A stretch of 34,577 nt of DNA from Candidatus Accumulibacter sp. 66-26 (GCA_001897745.1 MKUH01000046.1:1-34577); one strand, 5' to 3'; shown: positions 8,895 through 22,351, numbered from the stretch's first letter. Made by a program: numbers and translations. Notes: generated by a model from the sequence alone, not told the origin.

Positions 8895-9794
8895 ATGATC
8901 GTCCGCCTGCGGCGGGAGTACGGCCAGTTCATCACCTCCGGCGCCCAGCTTGTCCTGCTCGCCGTCGGCCTCAAGCTCGACTCGCGCGGCGGCTGGCTCG
9001 CCTGCCTCGGGCTGATGGCGCTCGTCAGCCTGTTCGCCTGGCTCTCGGCGCTGCGCCGGCGGCGCGCCATCGCCGACACGCCGACCTCGCGCGTCGCGTC
9101 GGCGGCGCAAGGCTACGTCGAACTGCGCGGCCGCGGCCGCCCGCTCGACGGCACGCCGCTCGTCTCCCATCTCACCGGCCTGCCCTGCCTGTGGTACCGC
9201 TACCGCGTCGAACGGCGCAGCGGCGACCACAAGTGGCAGACCGTCGACAGCGGCGAAAGCCGCGCCTCCTTCCTCCTCGACGACGGCAGCGGCTGCTGCG
9301 TGGTCGACGTCGAAGAAGCCGAGCTGCTCACGCGGCACAAGGAAACCTGGACGCGCGACGGTTACCGCAACACCGAATGGAAGCTGCTGATCGGCGATCC
9401 GGTCTATGCGCTCGGCGAATTCGCGACGCTCGGCGCCGGCGGCATCGAACTCGATGTCCGGCGCGACACCGGCGAACTGCTGGCCGAATGGAAAAAAGAC
9501 CCGACCCGCCTGCTCAAGCGCTTCGACCTCGACGGCGACGGCAGCATCGATCTGCAGGAGTGGGCGCTCGCCCGGCGCGCCGCCCGCCGCGAGGTGGAAA
9601 AGCAGCACCGCGCGATACGCGCGGCGGCCGATATCCATCTCATGCGCCGCCCGGCCAGCGGCCAGCTCTACCTGCTCTCCAACTTCGATCCCGACCTGCT
9701 GGCCCGGCGCTACCTCGGCTGGTCGCTGTTTCACCTGACGGTCTTCTTCGCCGCCCTCGCCGCCCTGCCCGGCATCTGGCACGGGTATTTCTGA
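8895..9794 (+). CDS. GIDE-domain membrane protein with an EF-hand
   Basis: The 299-aa protein has a hydrophobic segment at about residues 15-55, a soluble middle domain resembling the GIDE domain of the mitochondrial E3 ligase MUL1 (elements GYVELRGRGRPLDGTPLVS, LPCLWYRYRVERR and DGSGCCVVDVEEAEL), and a C-terminal membrane helix (about 275-295). There is no RING finger, so ligase activity is not implied. Between the GIDE part and the last helix lies FDLDGDGSIDLQEWAL, a full EF-hand calcium-binding loop with acidic residues at positions 1, 3, 5, 9 and 12. It follows lemA by 19 bp and probably shares its transcript. The GIDE assignment is by motif recognition; the EF-hand is plain in the sequence. 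Confidence 0.75.
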   Translation: MIVRLRREYGQFITSGAQLVLLAVGLKLDSRGGWLACLGLMALVSLFAWLSALRRRRAIADTPTSRVASAAQGYVELRGRGRPLDGTPLVSHLTGLPCLWYRYRVERRSGDHKWQTVDSGESRASFLLDDGSGCCVVDVEEAELLTRHKETWTRDGYRNTEWKLLIGDPVYALGEFATLGAGGIELDVRRDTGELLAEWKKDPTRLLKRFDLDGDGSIDLQEWALARRAARREVEKQHRAIRAAADIHLMRRPASGQLYLLSNFDPDLLARRYLGWSLFHLTVFFAALAALPGIWHGYF

Positions 9795-9867
9795 AGCGGC
9801 GGAAAGCGCGGCCGACCGCCTGTATTCGGGCCCGTTTTGGGGCGCATAAGGAAGGCTAATCCACTAC

Positions 9868-9900
9868 CGTAAGCAAGGTAATCTATCGTAAGCTAAAGGT
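9868..9900 (+). promoter_or_regulatory. Tandem CGTAAGC repeats upstream of the diguanylate cyclase
   Basis: Two near-identical half-sites, CGTAAGCAAGGT (9868-9879) and CGTAAGCTAAAGGT (9887-9900), are spaced 19 bp start to start, close to two helical turns. They stand just upstream of an extended -10-like element, TGTTAGAAT (9911-9919). This looks like an operator overlapping a promoter; no regulator can be named. Confidence 0.4.
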
Positions 9901-9974
9901 CATACCTCTCTGTTAGAATCAAGCGCTAGGCGTCGTTGTCAAGCGCCACCGATAATAAAGAAGAGAGCCCCCCA

Positions 9975-11132
9975 ATGTCTCATCTGGCCGATGTCGTATG
10001 GCATAGGCTCACCGGCTTGATGCCGGGCGAGCTGAAGAAAGCGGAACTGACCTGGCTGGCGTTCCCGCAGCAACATCTGGCCCTGCTCGCCCGCCGCCGC
10101 GCGACGATGATCGTCAACCGCGTGCGCCTGTTCGCCTTCCTCTTCGCCGCACTCACGCCCCTGTGGAGCATCGTCGACTTCATCGTCTTCGACCACCCGC
10201 TGTGGCTCGCGCTGGCCGCCATGCGCCTGCTCGCCTGCGGCGCCTTCGCCACGCTGCTGCTCTGCTACAAGCCGTCGGGCAACCTGTTCGACGCCTACCG
10301 GGCGATGGCCATCCTGTTCGCCATCCCGACCGCCTTCTACGTCGCCTCGCATACGCTGCTCGGCACCCATCAGCTGACCGGCATGTCGGCCGCCATCGCG
10401 TCCGGCTACGCTTTCCTGCCCTTCGTTCTGCTCGCCGGTCTGTCGATCTTCCCGCTCACCCTGCTCGAAAGCCTGCTCGTCGCCAGCCCCATCCTGCTCG
10501 CCCAGGCGCTCGCCGGCTACCTGAGCTGGACGACGCTGAGCTGGCCCTCGTTCGCCGGCGCCTTCTGGCTGCTCGCGCTGATCTCCGCCGTTTCCTCGCT
10601 GGCCGGCATGAGCCAGCTCGCCTTCATGATCGCCCTCGTCCGCCAGGCCATCCGCGATCCGCTTACCGGCGCCTTCTCGCGCGGCAGCGGCGAAGAGGTG
10701 CTGGAGATGCAGTTCATCATTTCCGGGCGCAGCAACGCGCCGCTGGCCATCGCCTTCCTCGACCTCGACCACTTCAAGAGCATCAACGACGGCTACGGCC
10801 ACGAGGCCGGCGACGAGGTCCTGATCGCCACCACCGAGCACATCGGCCATGTCCTGCGCCGCGGCGACATGCTGGTGCGCTGGGGCGGCGAGGAGTTTTT
10901 GCTGATCATGCCGAACACCGACCTCGGCCAGGCCGAAATAGCCATCGCGCGCCTGCGCGAGAACGGTTTCGGCAAGCGCCCCGACGGCAGCCCGCTGACG
11001 GCCAGCATCGGCATCGCCGAACGCGGCGCCGACCAGACGCAGGACTGGAAGGAACTCATCGACAAGGCCGACCAGCGCATGTACCAGGCCAAGCAGGCCG
11101 GGCGCGACCGCTTCGTCTCAAGCATTCCCTAA
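9975..11132 (+). CDS. Membrane-bound diguanylate cyclase (GGDEF)
   Basis: This 385-aa protein has an N-terminal membrane domain of about five or six helices (roughly residues 45-220) and a C-terminal GGDEF domain that makes cyclic-di-GMP from two GTP. The active-site motif is RWGGEEF, and the RRGD placed five residues before GGEEF is a typical product-inhibition site, so feedback control is expected. [22 protein letters not shown] is also typical. The ATG at 9975 is supported by AAGAAGAGAG just upstream. The gene precedes an Aer-like transducer by 44 bp. The signal sensed by the membrane part is unknown. Confidence 0.93.
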   Translation: MSHLADVVWHRLTGLMPGELKKAELTWLAFPQQHLALLARRRATMIVNRVRLFAFLFAALTPLWSIVDFIVFDHPLWLALAAMRLLACGAFATLLLCYKPSGNLFDAYRAMAILFAIPTAFYVASHTLLGTHQLTGMSAAIASGYAFLPFVLLAGLSIFPLTLLESLLVASPILLAQALAGYLSWTTLSWPSFAGAFWLLALISAVSSLAGMSQLAFMIALVRQAIRDPLTGAFSRGSGEEVLEMQFIISGRSNAPLAIAFLDLDHFKSINDGYGHEAGDEVLIATTEHIGHVLRRGDMLVRWGGEEFLLIMPNTDLGQAEIAIARLRENGFGKRPDGSPLTASIGIAERGADQTQDWKELIDKADQRMYQAKQAGRDRFVSSIP

Positions 11133-11176
11133 TACCCCGCCACCCGGGGCAGCACCTCACTTCAGGACTCACGGCT

Positions 11177-12811
11177 ATGAAGATCAACCTCCCCGTCACA
11201 AACGTCGAGAGCCATCTGCCCGAAGGCGAGTTCATCTACTCGCAGACCGACCTCAAGGGCGTCATCGTCGAAGCCAACGAAGCCTTCGCGGCGATCAGCG
11301 ACTATTCGCGCGAAGAGATGATCGGCCAGTCGCACAACATCGTCCGCCACCCGGACATGCCCCCCGAAGCCTTCGCCGACCTCTGGCGCGACCTCAAGGC
11401 CGGCCGCCCGTGGCGCGGCATCGTCAAGAACCGGCGCAAGGACGGCGGCTTCTACTGGGTCGTCGCCAACGCCTCGCCGGTGCGCGAGAACGGCAAGATC
11501 GTCGGCTACCAGTCGGTGCGCGGGCGCCCGACACGCGAGGAAATCGCCGCCGCCGACGCCGCCTACAAACGCATCAAGGGCGGCGACCGCTCGCTGCTCG
11601 TCGAGCACGGCCGCGTCGTCAAAAAACGCCCGGCACTGGTCAACGCACTGCTTTCGCTGCGCTCGCAGATGATGCTGGCCGGACTGTTCGCGCTGCTGCC
11701 GGCTGTCGAAGCACTGTCCGGCCATCTCGGCGGCCCGACCCTGCCCAGGGGCGTCAGCCTCGGCGTCTCCGCCGCCACCGTCCTCTACGCCCTCTACTAC
11801 CTGCTGATCTACGTCCCGCTCACGGTGCGCGACCTGAACGACACCTCGAACTGGCTGGAACGCCTCCTGAGCACCGGCGACCTGCGCCAGCGCCTCGACC
11901 TCGACCGGCGCGACGTGATCGGCGGCATCGCGCGCAAAGCCGACAAGTTCGCCTCGTCGATCCAGGCCACCGTGCAGGGCATCAGCGACGTCGCGCATCA
12001 GGTCGCCTTCGCCACCGGGCAGGTCAAGGGCGGGGTGCAGACCTCGCACGATGCGGCGCACATCCAGCACGACGCCTGCTCGTCGGCCGCCGCGGGCATC
12101 GAGCAGGTCATCGTCTCGATCGGCGAAGTGGTCACGCACACGCGCGCCACCATGGAAACCGCCGAACAGACCGGCAGCATCTCGCGCGAAGGCGCGCGCG
12201 TCACGCAGGACGCCTGCCGCGCCGTCGCCTCGCTCGCCGAAACGGTCCGCGTCTCGGCCGAGCAGGTCGAGTCGCTCGGCCAGCGCTCGGCCGAAATCAG
12301 CCGCATCACCGGCGTCATCAAGGAAATCGCCGAGCAGACCAACCTCCTGGCGCTCAACGCCGCAATCGAAGCGGCGCGCGCCGGTGAAAGCGGGCGCGGC
12401 TTCGCCGTGGTGGCCGACGAAGTGCGCAAGCTGGCCGAGCGCACGACCAAGGCGACGCACGAAATCAGCACCATGGTGCAAGGCATCCAGGGCGAGACGC
12501 GGGTCGCCGTCGACGGCATGCGCGCCGGCGCGCAGCAGGTCGCCGAAGGGGTCAGCCTGGTCAATGCCACCGAGGAAGCCCTGCGCCGTATCAACGAGGA
12601 AATGCAGAAGACGACGCACATGGTCGGCGACATCGCGCACGCCTCGGCCGAACAGCAGACGGCGATGACGCAGCTCGGCGAGGATGTCGAGCGCGTCGCC
12701 GGACTCACCGAACAGAACGTCAGCGTGGTGACCCAGACCGGCGCGATGACCGACTACCTCAACTCGGTCGTCGAACGCATGCACAAGTCGGTCAACCAGT
12801 ACGGAATCTGA
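11177..12811 (+). CDS. Aer-like PAS-domain chemotaxis/energy-taxis transducer
   Basis: The 544-aa protein starts with a cytoplasmic PAS domain (about residues 20-115) containing [11 protein letters not shown] and [20 protein letters not shown], the pattern of the FAD-binding PAS of Aer. A central membrane region (about 164-215) is followed by a HAMP-like segment and a standard MCP signalling domain ([18 protein letters not shown]). It has no periplasmic sensing domain, so it most likely reports redox or oxygen state to the CheA/CheW system. It ends without a CheR-docking pentapeptide. FAD binding is inferred from the motif. Confidence 0.92.
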   Translation: MKINLPVTNVESHLPEGEFIYSQTDLKGVIVEANEAFAAISDYSREEMIGQSHNIVRHPDMPPEAFADLWRDLKAGRPWRGIVKNRRKDGGFYWVVANASPVRENGKIVGYQSVRGRPTREEIAAADAAYKRIKGGDRSLLVEHGRVVKKRPALVNALLSLRSQMMLAGLFALLPAVEALSGHLGGPTLPRGVSLGVSAATVLYALYYLLIYVPLTVRDLNDTSNWLERLLSTGDLRQRLDLDRRDVIGGIARKADKFASSIQATVQGISDVAHQVAFATGQVKGGVQTSHDAAHIQHDACSSAAAGIEQVIVSIGEVVTHTRATMETAEQTGSISREGARVTQDACRAVASLAETVRVSAEQVESLGQRSAEISRITGVIKEIAEQTNLLALNAAIEAARAGESGRGFAVVADEVRKLAERTTKATHEISTMVQGIQGETRVAVDGMRAGAQQVAEGVSLVNATEEALRRINEEMQKTTHMVGDIAHASAEQQTAMTQLGEDVERVAGLTEQNVSVVTQTGAMTDYLNSVVERMHKSVNQYGI

Positions 12812-12840
12812 GCGCGCAGCGGCCCTCGGGCGCTGCGCGC
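12812..12840 (+). terminator. Hairpin after the Aer-like gene
   Basis: A perfect 10-bp inverted repeat, GCGCGCAGCG with CGCTGCGCGC, with a 9-nt loop begins one base after the stop codon. It lacks a T run, so it is a terminator-like structure without the classic tail. Confidence 0.45.
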
Positions 12841-12920
12841 CGCATATCGCCACGTATCGCCGCCCGTTCGGCGCATCGCCGCACGGGCGAAGGGGACGCC
12901 GGGCGCAAGGCCGGGCGCGC

Positions 12921-12926
12921 TACAAT
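12921..12926 (+). promoter_or_regulatory. Probable -10 element of the patatin gene
   Basis: TACAAT in the context GCTACAATAGC stands 28 bp before the start codon. The same GCTACAAT context precedes the tRNA-Arg gene in this window, which supports it as the local sigma-70 -10 form. No convincing -35 is seen. Confidence 0.45.
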
Positions 12927-12954
12927 AGCAGGCTTCCCCATCCGCTCCGCCCCC

Positions 12955-13839
12955 ATGCGCCCCCTGTCCCTGCTGCTCTGCCTCGCCGCGCTGGCCCTTG
13001 CCGGCTGCGCTTCCGCACCGCCTCCCCCCCCGCCCACGCCCACGCCCGCCCCCACAGTCAAACCGCTCAAGATCGGTCTCGCGCTCGGCGGCGGCGCCGC
13101 GCGCGGCTTCGCCCACATCGGCGTGATCAAGGTCCTAGAAAGCCAGGGCATCATGCCCGACCTCGTCGTCGGCACCAGCGCCGGATCGGTGGTCGGCGCG
13201 CTCTACGCGGCCGGCAACAACGGCTTCGAATTGCAGAAGCTGGCGCACCGCCTCGACGAATCGAAGATCAGCGACTGGTCGCTGCCCGACCGCGGCTTCC
13301 TCAAGGGCGAGGCGCTGCAGCAGTTCGTCAACGACGCCGTCGGCCAGCGCCCGCTGGAAGCGTTGAAAAAACCGTTCGCCGCCGTCGCCACCGACCTGCG
13401 CAGCGGCGACAGCGTGGTCTTCCGCACCGGCAACACCGGCAAGGCGGTGCGCGCCTCGTCCTCGGTCCCCGGCGTCTTCCAGCCGGTCGCGATCAGCGGT
13501 CGCGAATACGTGGACGGCGGCCTGTCCAGCCTGATCCCGGTGCGCGGCGCCCGCCAGATGGGCGCCGACTTCGTGATCGCCGTCGACATCTCGGCGCGCC
13601 CGAACGGCCAGCCCTTGCGCGGCACGCTCGACGTGCTGCTGCAGACTTTCACGATCATGGGGCAGAACCTCGCGCACTACGAACTGAAGGAGGCCGACGT
13701 GGTGATCCGCCCACAGGTCGGCGGCGTCGGCTCGACCGATTTCCAGGCGCGCCACGACGCCATTCTCGAAGGCGAAAAAGCGGCCCTCGCCGCCCTCCCT
13801 CAAATCCGCGAAGCGCTGAGAAAAGCCGGGCGGAACTGA
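12955..13839 (+). CDS. Patatin-like phospholipase lipoprotein
   Basis: The 294-aa protein begins with a lipoprotein signal peptide ending in the lipobox LAGC (Cys18), then a proline-rich spacer (PPPPPP, PTPTPAP), then a patatin domain. The catalytic parts are all present: the oxyanion loop GGGAARG (45-51), the nucleophile Ser75 in GTSAGS and Asp187 in DGG. Such enzymes hydrolyse acyl esters of phospholipids; bacterial members of the RssA type are often called NTE-like. The lipid anchor would place it on the periplasmic side of the inner membrane or in the outer membrane. It is a single-gene unit followed by 163 bp in which I see no gene. Confidence 0.92.
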   Translation: MRPLSLLLCLAALALAGCASAPPPPPPTPTPAPTVKPLKIGLALGGGAARGFAHIGVIKVLESQGIMPDLVVGTSAGSVVGALYAAGNNGFELQKLAHRLDESKISDWSLPDRGFLKGEALQQFVNDAVGQRPLEALKKPFAAVATDLRSGDSVVFRTGNTGKAVRASSSVPGVFQPVAISGREYVDGGLSSLIPVRGARQMGADFVIAVDISARPNGQPLRGTLDVLLQTFTIMGQNLAHYELKEADVVIRPQVGGVGSTDFQARHDAILEGEKAALAALPQIREALRKAGRN

Positions 13840-14002
13840 GCGAGGAATAAAGCCCGAAGAGTACGAGGCGCGCGAAGAACACGGAGAAAAGCGCCCGCGA
13901 CCGGAGCGAGGCCCCGGAGGCCAAGCCCGCTCTTTCGCACTCAGGCCCGGTTCTTCTTCGTGCGCGTTGCGAGCTTCGCGGTTTGAACGACGGTTTTCGG
14001 CC

Positions 14003-14419
14003 TCACTCCAGCCGCAGGCGCGCCGCCAGTGCGCGCAGGGCATCGATGCCCGGCTCCTTGCGCGGCCAGACGAGCCCCACACCGTCGTCGGCGTAGCGCG
14101 GTAGGACGTGCAGGTGCAGATGCGGCACGGTCTGCCAGCCGGCCGGCTTGTTCGCCTGCAACAGCGTCATGCCCTCGGGCCGGAAGGCTTCCTGCACGGC
14201 GCGCGCGATGCGGTGCGCCGCGCGCATCAGCGCCGCTGCCGTCTCCTCGTCGGCGTCGAGCAGGGTCTCGAAGGGCTGGCGCGTGGCGACGATGACGTGC
14301 CCCGGGTTGACCTGCCCGGCGTCCATGAAGGCAAAGACGTGCGCATTCTCATAGACCCTGGCGCACGGCAGTTCGCCTTCGATGATGCGCGTGAATACGG
14401 TTTTCCCGCTTTCCGACAT
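14003..14419 (-). CDS. HIT family nucleotide hydrolase
   Basis: The 138-aa protein has the histidine triad HLHLHVLP and the family N-terminus TRIIEGELPCARVYEN...AFMDAGQVNPGH. HIT proteins hydrolyse phosphoramidate or phosphoanhydride bonds of nucleotides, for example adenosine 5'-phosphoramidate. The start at 14419 is chosen because a strong GGAGGGG ribosome site lies just upstream; an in-frame start nine codons earlier would ignore it. It lies 133 bp downstream of uup on the same strand and may have its own promoter, since that gap is comparatively AT-rich. Confidence 0.93.
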   Translation of the reverse strand: MSESGKTVFTRIIEGELPCARVYENAHVFAFMDAGQVNPGHVIVATRQPFETLLDADEETAAALMRAAHRIARAVQEAFRPEGMTLLQANKPAGWQTVPHLHLHVLPRYADDGVGLVWPRKEPGIDALRALAARLRLE

Positions 14420-14552
14420 ATCCCCTCCCGAACAAATACAGGACAAACGATCTGCAGGCGCTCCGTCGCAAAATCGAGAAAAGCGCCATTTTGCAAAACC
14501 CCGGCGCGAACAACGGCCGCCGGCGCGGTATTCGCAGCAACGTTGCCGAACC

Positions 14553-16481
<1,929 letters not shown>

Positions 16482-16487
16482 GCGGGG

Positions 16488-17057
16488 CTATTGCTTTCCG
16501 GAAGTGGGACTGGGCGAATTGAGTGAATTCGGCGGATTGAGTTGCCGGAGGTCGGCGACGATCTCGGCGGAGTGCCGCGAGGTGTCGACCTTGAGATAGG
16601 TTTTCGCAATTTTACCCTGCGCGTCGATCAGGAAGGTGTAGCGCCTGGCGAAACGCGCCACCTTCCAGTCGGACAGCGCGCCGTAGCGGGCGGCCACGGC
16701 GCCGTCGGCGTCGGCGAGCAGCGGGAAGGGCAGCTTGTATTTCTTCGCGAAGGCGGCGTGCGAGGCGCTGTCGTCGACGCTGACGCCGACCACCTGCGCG
16801 CCGAGCGCGGTGAGCTGCGCGAGATCGTCGCGGAAGCTGCACGCTTCCTCGGTGCAGCCCGGCGTGTCGTTCTTCGGATAAAAGTAGAGAACCACCCACT
16901 TGCCGCGCCAGTCCTCGAGCCGGCGCACCTGCCCGTTCTGGTCGGGCAGCGTGAAGGTCGGCGCCATGCTGCCGGCCGCCGGCACGTCGGCGGCCCGGGC
17001 CAGACCGCAGAGCAGGCAGGCGCAGGCGAGGAACAGGGCGGCAATGGATTTGCTCAT
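16488..17057 (-). CDS. Exported peroxiredoxin of the BCP/PrxQ type
   Basis: The 189-aa protein has a Sec-type signal peptide (about residues 1-22, cut near ARA-AD) and a thioredoxin-fold peroxiredoxin domain. DTPGCTEEACSFRD carries the peroxidatic Cys68 and a resolving Cys73 five residues later, as in atypical two-cysteine PrxQ/BCP. It reduces peroxides at the expense of thiol donors, here most likely in the periplasm, which is less common than the cytoplasmic BCP. The tail PPNSLNSPSPTS is a low-complexity extension encoded by a short imperfect repeat. A GGAG site precedes the start. It leads the minus-strand pair with uup. Confidence 0.92.
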   Translation of the reverse strand: MSKSIAALFLACACLLCGLARAADVPAAGSMAPTFTLPDQNGQVRRLEDWRGKWVVLYFYPKNDTPGCTEEACSFRDDLAQLTALGAQVVGVSVDDSASHAAFAKKYKLPFPLLADADGAVAARYGALSDWKVARFARRYTFLIDAQGKIAKTYLKVDTSRHSAEIVADLRQLNPPNSLNSPSPTSGKQ

Positions 17058-17150
17058 GGGGAATCTCCGGTCGATCGGGAATGAAAACCGCCGCCCCGGG
17101 CCGCGCTGAACGGCCCCGAAAGCGGCAGACGTGAAACCGGCCCGGCGGGC

Positions 17151-17366
17151 TCAGGCGGCCAGCCGCTGCGCAGTCATCGGCGGCGTGCCGTCCTTGAACA
17201 TCGTGCGCAGCTGCTGGCGCAACTCGGGCGAATCCTGGTGTTTGTGCACCGTGACCGCATGCTGCACCGCGGCCTCCAGCAATTCGTCGGCACTGTCCGC
17301 GCAGAGCGCCACCGAGCAGTTCATTTCGCTCGGATACTCGCGGCAATCGATGTATTGGCGTGCCAT
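17151..17366 (-). CDS. DUF1059 family small protein
   Basis: The 71-aa protein MARQYIDCREYPSEMNCS... matches the DUF1059 pattern, including an early Cys (residue 8), a second at 17 and a HAVTVHKH stretch. The function of the family is unknown. The start at 17366 is fixed by a near-perfect AAGGAGG Shine-Dalgarno sequence; the longer open frame upstream is high-GC background. It is transcribed divergently from egtB, with 291 bp between them. Confidence 0.85.
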   Translation of the reverse strand: MARQYIDCREYPSEMNCSVALCADSADELLEAAVQHAVTVHKHQDSPELRQQLRTMFKDGTPPMTAQRLAA

Positions 17367-17526
17367 GATAAACCTCCTTCTGACTCCTTGTGGTTCACGG
17401 GTGGACGAGAATCGGCGGGATGCGACGGGAATCGGCTGCGCGGGCGCGAAGGCCGCGTCGAGAACCGGGAACCGATCCTCGGAGGAAGACGGCGACGCCC
17501 TTCGGCCGGCCGCCGCCCATGCACTC

Positions 17527-17555
17527 TCTATAGCCGCTCGCTCGCCCCGGCGCAA
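17527..17555 (-). promoter_or_regulatory. Candidate promoter for the DUF1059 gene
   Basis: On the minus strand TTGCGC (17555-17550) and TATAGA (17532-17527) are separated by exactly 17 bp. The predicted start would give a 5' leader of about 150 nt. The rest of the 17367-17657 gap shows no further gene or clear site apart from the egtB ribosome site. Confidence 0.3.
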
Positions 17556-17657
17556 GCGCGCGGGCACCGGATGCGTCGGACACGCCTGGAAAAAGCGCCT
17601 GCGCTCGCCTATCGTGAAAGCTCCGTCCCCCGGTTTGCGGATCAGGAAGGATTTCCG

Positions 17658-19018
<1,361 letters not shown>

Positions 19019-19022
<4 letters not shown>

Positions 19023-20128
19023 ACGGGCAGCGACTCCCCCGGGAAGCCGGCGCCGCCGGCATCGACGCCGCCTTCGCCGCCGCCGTGCTCGAAGGGCTGG
19101 CGCAGCCGCAGAAGCGGATTTCCAGCGCCTGGCTGTACGACCGGCGCGGCTCAGAACTGTTCGAGGAGATCACCGGCCTCGCCGAGTACTACCCGACACG
19201 CACCGAGATCGGCATCCTCGAAGCGCACGCGCCGGACATGGCGCGCCCGGTCGGCCGCGCCGCCGTGCTCGTCGAGATCGGCAGCGGCTCCAGCCGCAAG
19301 ACGCCGATCCTGCTGCGCGCGCTCGCCGAGCCGCACGCCTACGTGCCAATCGACCTCGCGCACGACTTCTTCCTCGCTTCGGCGCATGCGCTGGCACGCG
19401 AATTCGCCGGACTGCGGATCTGCCCGCTGGTCGCCGACTTCACGCAGCCCTTCGCGCTGCCCGACGCGCTGCGATCCGACGCGCGGCCGCGCCTCGGCTT
19501 CTTTCCGGGGTCGACCATCGGCAACCTCTCGCCGGGCGGCGCCATTGCCTTCCTGCGCATCATGGCCGGCGCGCTGGGGCCGGGCGCCTACATGCTGATC
19601 GGCACCGACTGCACGCACGACCCGACGCTGCTGCTGCCGGCCTACGATGACACGCGCGGCGTCACCGCAGCGTTCAACCTGAACCTGCTGGCGCGCATCA
19701 ACCGGGAGCTGGGCGACAAGGACGGCGTGAACGACGGAGATAGCGAGAGCATGGATGGCCGGGGCGCCGGCGGCGAGCGTTTCGCGCTCGCCGCTTTCCG
19801 CCACGAGGCGCGCTACCGGCGGGAGCGCGACCTCGGACGGATCGAGATGCACCTCGTCAGCCGCCGCGCGCAGAGCGTCCGCCTGTGCGGCCGGCGCTTC
19901 GACTTCGCGGCCGGCGAGACGATCCACACCGAGAATTCGTACAAGTATTCGCGCGACGATTTCCGCGCGCTGGCGCGCGCCGCGGGCTGGCTGCCGGAGG
20001 AATGCTGGAGCGACGCGCGCCAGCGCTTCTGCGTGCATCTGCTGCGCCTTTCGCCGCACGCTCCGCACCCGCGAACGATGCGGCGGGCGGAGCCGCCGGC
20101 GACGGCGCCTTCGTCGTCCTCCTTCTAG
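19019..20128 (+). CDS. egtD: L-histidine N-alpha-methyltransferase EgtD
   Basis: The 369-aa protein makes N-alpha-trimethylhistidine (hercynine), the substrate of EgtB. Family motifs are LYDRRGSELFEEITGLAEYYPTR near the N-terminus, the SAM-binding VEIGSGSS (85-92), FFPGSTIGN and the late ETIHTENSYKY. It is longer than the roughly 320 residues usual for EgtD because of a hydrophilic insertion of about 20 residues (about 232-252, rich in Asp and Gly) just after INRELG and a disordered Pro/Ser tail. Translation is coupled to egtB. It converges on an MCP gene 46 bp away. Confidence 0.93.
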
Positions 20129-20148
20129 CGCCGCCCGCACGCCATCCG

Positions 20149-20164
20149 GGACGGCACGCCGTCC
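20149..20164. terminator. Convergent hairpin between egtD and MCP
   Basis: GGACGG and CCGTCC flank a 4-nt CACG loop in the 46-bp gap between the converging genes. A very similar hairpin sits at 34124-34142 beside srkA. There is no long T run on either strand, so its strength as a terminator is uncertain. Confidence 0.45.
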
Positions 20165-20174
20165 GGCGGGTCGA

Positions 20175-22214
20175 TCAGACCTTGAAGCGCCCGAGCATGC
20201 CCTGCAGTTCGGCGGACATGCGCTGCAGGCTGGCGGCCTGTTCGCGGTTGCGTCCGGCGGTGGTCGCGTTCTCGTCCGACGACTGGGCGATGCCCTCGAT
20301 CAGGCGGGCGATTTCCTGGCTCGCCGAACTCTGCTCGCGCATGCTTTCGGCGATGCTCTGCACGGTATGCGCGGTGCGCTCCGTATGCTCGTCGATGGCC
20401 GCCAGCGCCACGCCTGCGCCCTGCGCCAGTTCGACGCTGCCGGCCATCTGCCGGCTGACCGCCTGCATGCGTTCGACCGCCTTCCCGGTCTCGCCGGCGA
20501 TGGCCTCGATGGTCCCGGAGATCTCGCGCGTCGACAGCGCCGTGCGCTCGGCCAGCTTGCGCACCTCGTCGGCGACCACGGCGAAGCCGCGGCCGGTTTC
20601 GCCGGCGCGCGCCGCTTCGATGGCGGCGTTGAGCGCCAGCAGATTGGTCTGCTCGGCGATCTCGCGAATGACGTTCACCACGCTCGAAATCTGTTTCGAA
20701 CGCTCGCCGAGCAGCCCGATCTGCTCGGCCGACTGGCCGATCTCGCCGGCCACCTTCTCGAGTTCGGACATGGTGCGCCCGACCACCGTCCGGCCCTCCT
20801 CGGCCGAAGCCCGGGCTTCGCCGGAAATGCGCCGCGCCTCGCGCGCGCTGTCGGCGACGTGGGTGATGCTGACCGACATTTCCTCGACCGAGGCGGCGAT
20901 TCCCGAGGCCGACTGCGACTGCTGCTCGGAACTGGACATCGTCGCCTGCGCGACGCCCTGCAACTCGTCGGCCGACACGCTCACGCGCTCGGCGGTGCGC
21001 GCGATGTCGCCGACCAGCGTGCGCATGTTGCCGGCCATCGCGCCGACCGCGTTGCGCAGGACATGCACCTCGTTGCGGCTGTCCGCCGCGCCGCCGCCGA
21101 TCTCGACGCGCAGGTCGCCGTCGCCGAGGCGGGAGACGTCGCCGACCAGCGAAACCAGCCCGGCCAGCTGCCGCCGCACGAGCACGAACATGAAGACGCA
21201 GAGCAGCGCCACCGAGCCGAGGGCAACGACGATCAGCGCGTTGCGCAGGCGGACGCTCTCTTCGAGGTATTCGTCGAGCCAGCTGCCGGCGACCAGCGTC
21301 CAGTTCCATTTCTCGGAGGTCGCCGCGTAGGTCAGCTTCTCGCGCCGGCGCTGTTCGCCGTCGACCGCGATATAGCGCGCCGAACCGTTCTTCAGCGCGA
21401 GCATTTCGGCGAGGCGCGCGCGCACCTCGGGGGTCGTCGCCGTCGCGTCGACGGTGCGGCCCTGGAAGCGCGGATGCAGGACGTATTCGCCGATCTCCTT
21501 GGCGTCGAGCTGGCGCACGATGAAGACGTAGCCCGTCTTGCCGCTCACCACCTTGCCGAAGAGATCGCGGATCTGCTTTAGCTCGGGCTCCAGGTTGATG
21601 CGCACCGAGGTTGCCGCGAACACCTTGCCGTCGGCATCCTTGAAGGCCTTCACCGTGCTGAAGTGATAGTTGCCGTTGCGCACCGTCATGCCGCTGTAGT
21701 CCTCGCCCTTGAGCAGCGCGCGCGCCACCGGATCGCTGTCGGGAATCCGCGAGCCGTGCATCGGCTTACCGTCCTTCATCAGCAGGGTGGCGACGCGATA
21801 GACCTTGCCGTCGTGCACCGCCAGCAGTGCCGCCTCGTCGCCGGTCAGCTCCTTGAACGCTTCGAGCCACGGGCGATTGGCGTTGGCCACCTCGCGCCCG
21901 GCATGGATCGCCGGCAGCTCGATCTCGCCCGTCGGCACGCTGCCCGGCCCGAGGGTCAGCTTGCCGCCGAAGCTCTGCAGGAAAAAGCGCGACTGGCGCT
22001 CGCCGCGCGCCTTGACGTTGTCGAAGAAGGTATCGAGGGTGCCGGCCATCAGCCGGCTTTCCTCGGCCAGCGAGTGCTCGGCCTCGGTGATCGCGGCCCG
22101 CTCGGCCATCCGGTAGACGAGCGCGGTCATCGTGTAGAAGACCAGCAGCAGGAGAACGACGGATGCAAGAATGATTTGCTGCGCGATCGGCAGGCGGCTG
22201 TAGCGTTTGAACAT
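20175..22214 (-). CDS. Methyl-accepting chemotaxis protein with Cache sensor
   Basis: This 679-aa receptor has a membrane helix at about residues 10-33, a large periplasmic domain (about 34-324) of the Cache_3-Cache_2 kind ([45 protein letters not shown] and [16 protein letters not shown]), a second helix at about 325-347, a HAMP domain and the MCP signalling domain with [18 protein letters not shown]. It ends in MLGRFKV, with no CheR pentapeptide. The ATG at 22214 is preceded by AGGAAAG; an ATG 36 bp further upstream is less likely. Cache domains of this type bind small organic ligands. It is a stand-alone gene converging on egtD. Confidence 0.93.
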   Translation of the reverse strand: MFKRYSRLPIAQQIILASVVLLLLVFYTMTALVYRMAERAAITEAEHSLAEESRLMAGTLDTFFDNVKARGERQSRFFLQSFGGKLTLGPGSVPTGEIELPAIHAGREVANANRPWLEAFKELTGDEAALLAVHDGKVYRVATLLMKDGKPMHGSRIPDSDPVARALLKGEDYSGMTVRNGNYHFSTVKAFKDADGKVFAATSVRINLEPELKQIRDLFGKVVSGKTGYVFIVRQLDAKEIGEYVLHPRFQGRTVDATATTPEVRARLAEMLALKNGSARYIAVDGEQRRREKLTYAATSEKWNWTLVAGSWLDEYLEESVRLRNALIVVALGSVALLCVFMFVLVRRQLAGLVSLVGDVSRLGDGDLRVEIGGGAADSRNEVHVLRNAVGAMAGNMRTLVGDIARTAERVSVSADELQGVAQATMSSSEQQSQSASGIAASVEEMSVSITHVADSAREARRISGEARASAEEGRTVVGRTMSELEKVAGEIGQSAEQIGLLGERSKQISSVVNVIREIAEQTNLLALNAAIEAARAGETGRGFAVVADEVRKLAERTALSTREISGTIEAIAGETGKAVERMQAVSRQMAGSVELAQGAGVALAAIDEHTERTAHTVQSIAESMREQSSASQEIARLIEGIAQSSDENATTAGRNREQAASLQRMSAELQGMLGRFKV

Positions 22215-22351
22215 GATCTTTCCTGGCCCGGGGTGAAATTCTATTGTCATTGATCGTCCGAAAATATTCCAGACGGGCGCTTCAAAAAGTAGGCGCCGGG
22301 ACCTCATCTGCGCCCCGTCCGCCCCGGCGCGCCGAGGAAAAGGGCGCCGCG

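Noticed and set aside
9948..9955. ACCGATAA as a flagellar sigma-28 -10 site
   Set aside because: No TAAA element at the required distance, and transcription would start inside the ribosome site of the diguanylate cyclase.
11162..12853. Minus-strand frame of about 560 codons opposite the Aer-like gene
   Set aside because: It reads as a mirror of MCP coiled-coil sequence (FGDHGEA-type runs) with no domain.
19755..21581. Plus-strand frame of about 600 codons spanning egtD and the Cache MCP
   Set aside because: It is antisense to the MCP and out of frame with egtD; both real genes have clear motifs.
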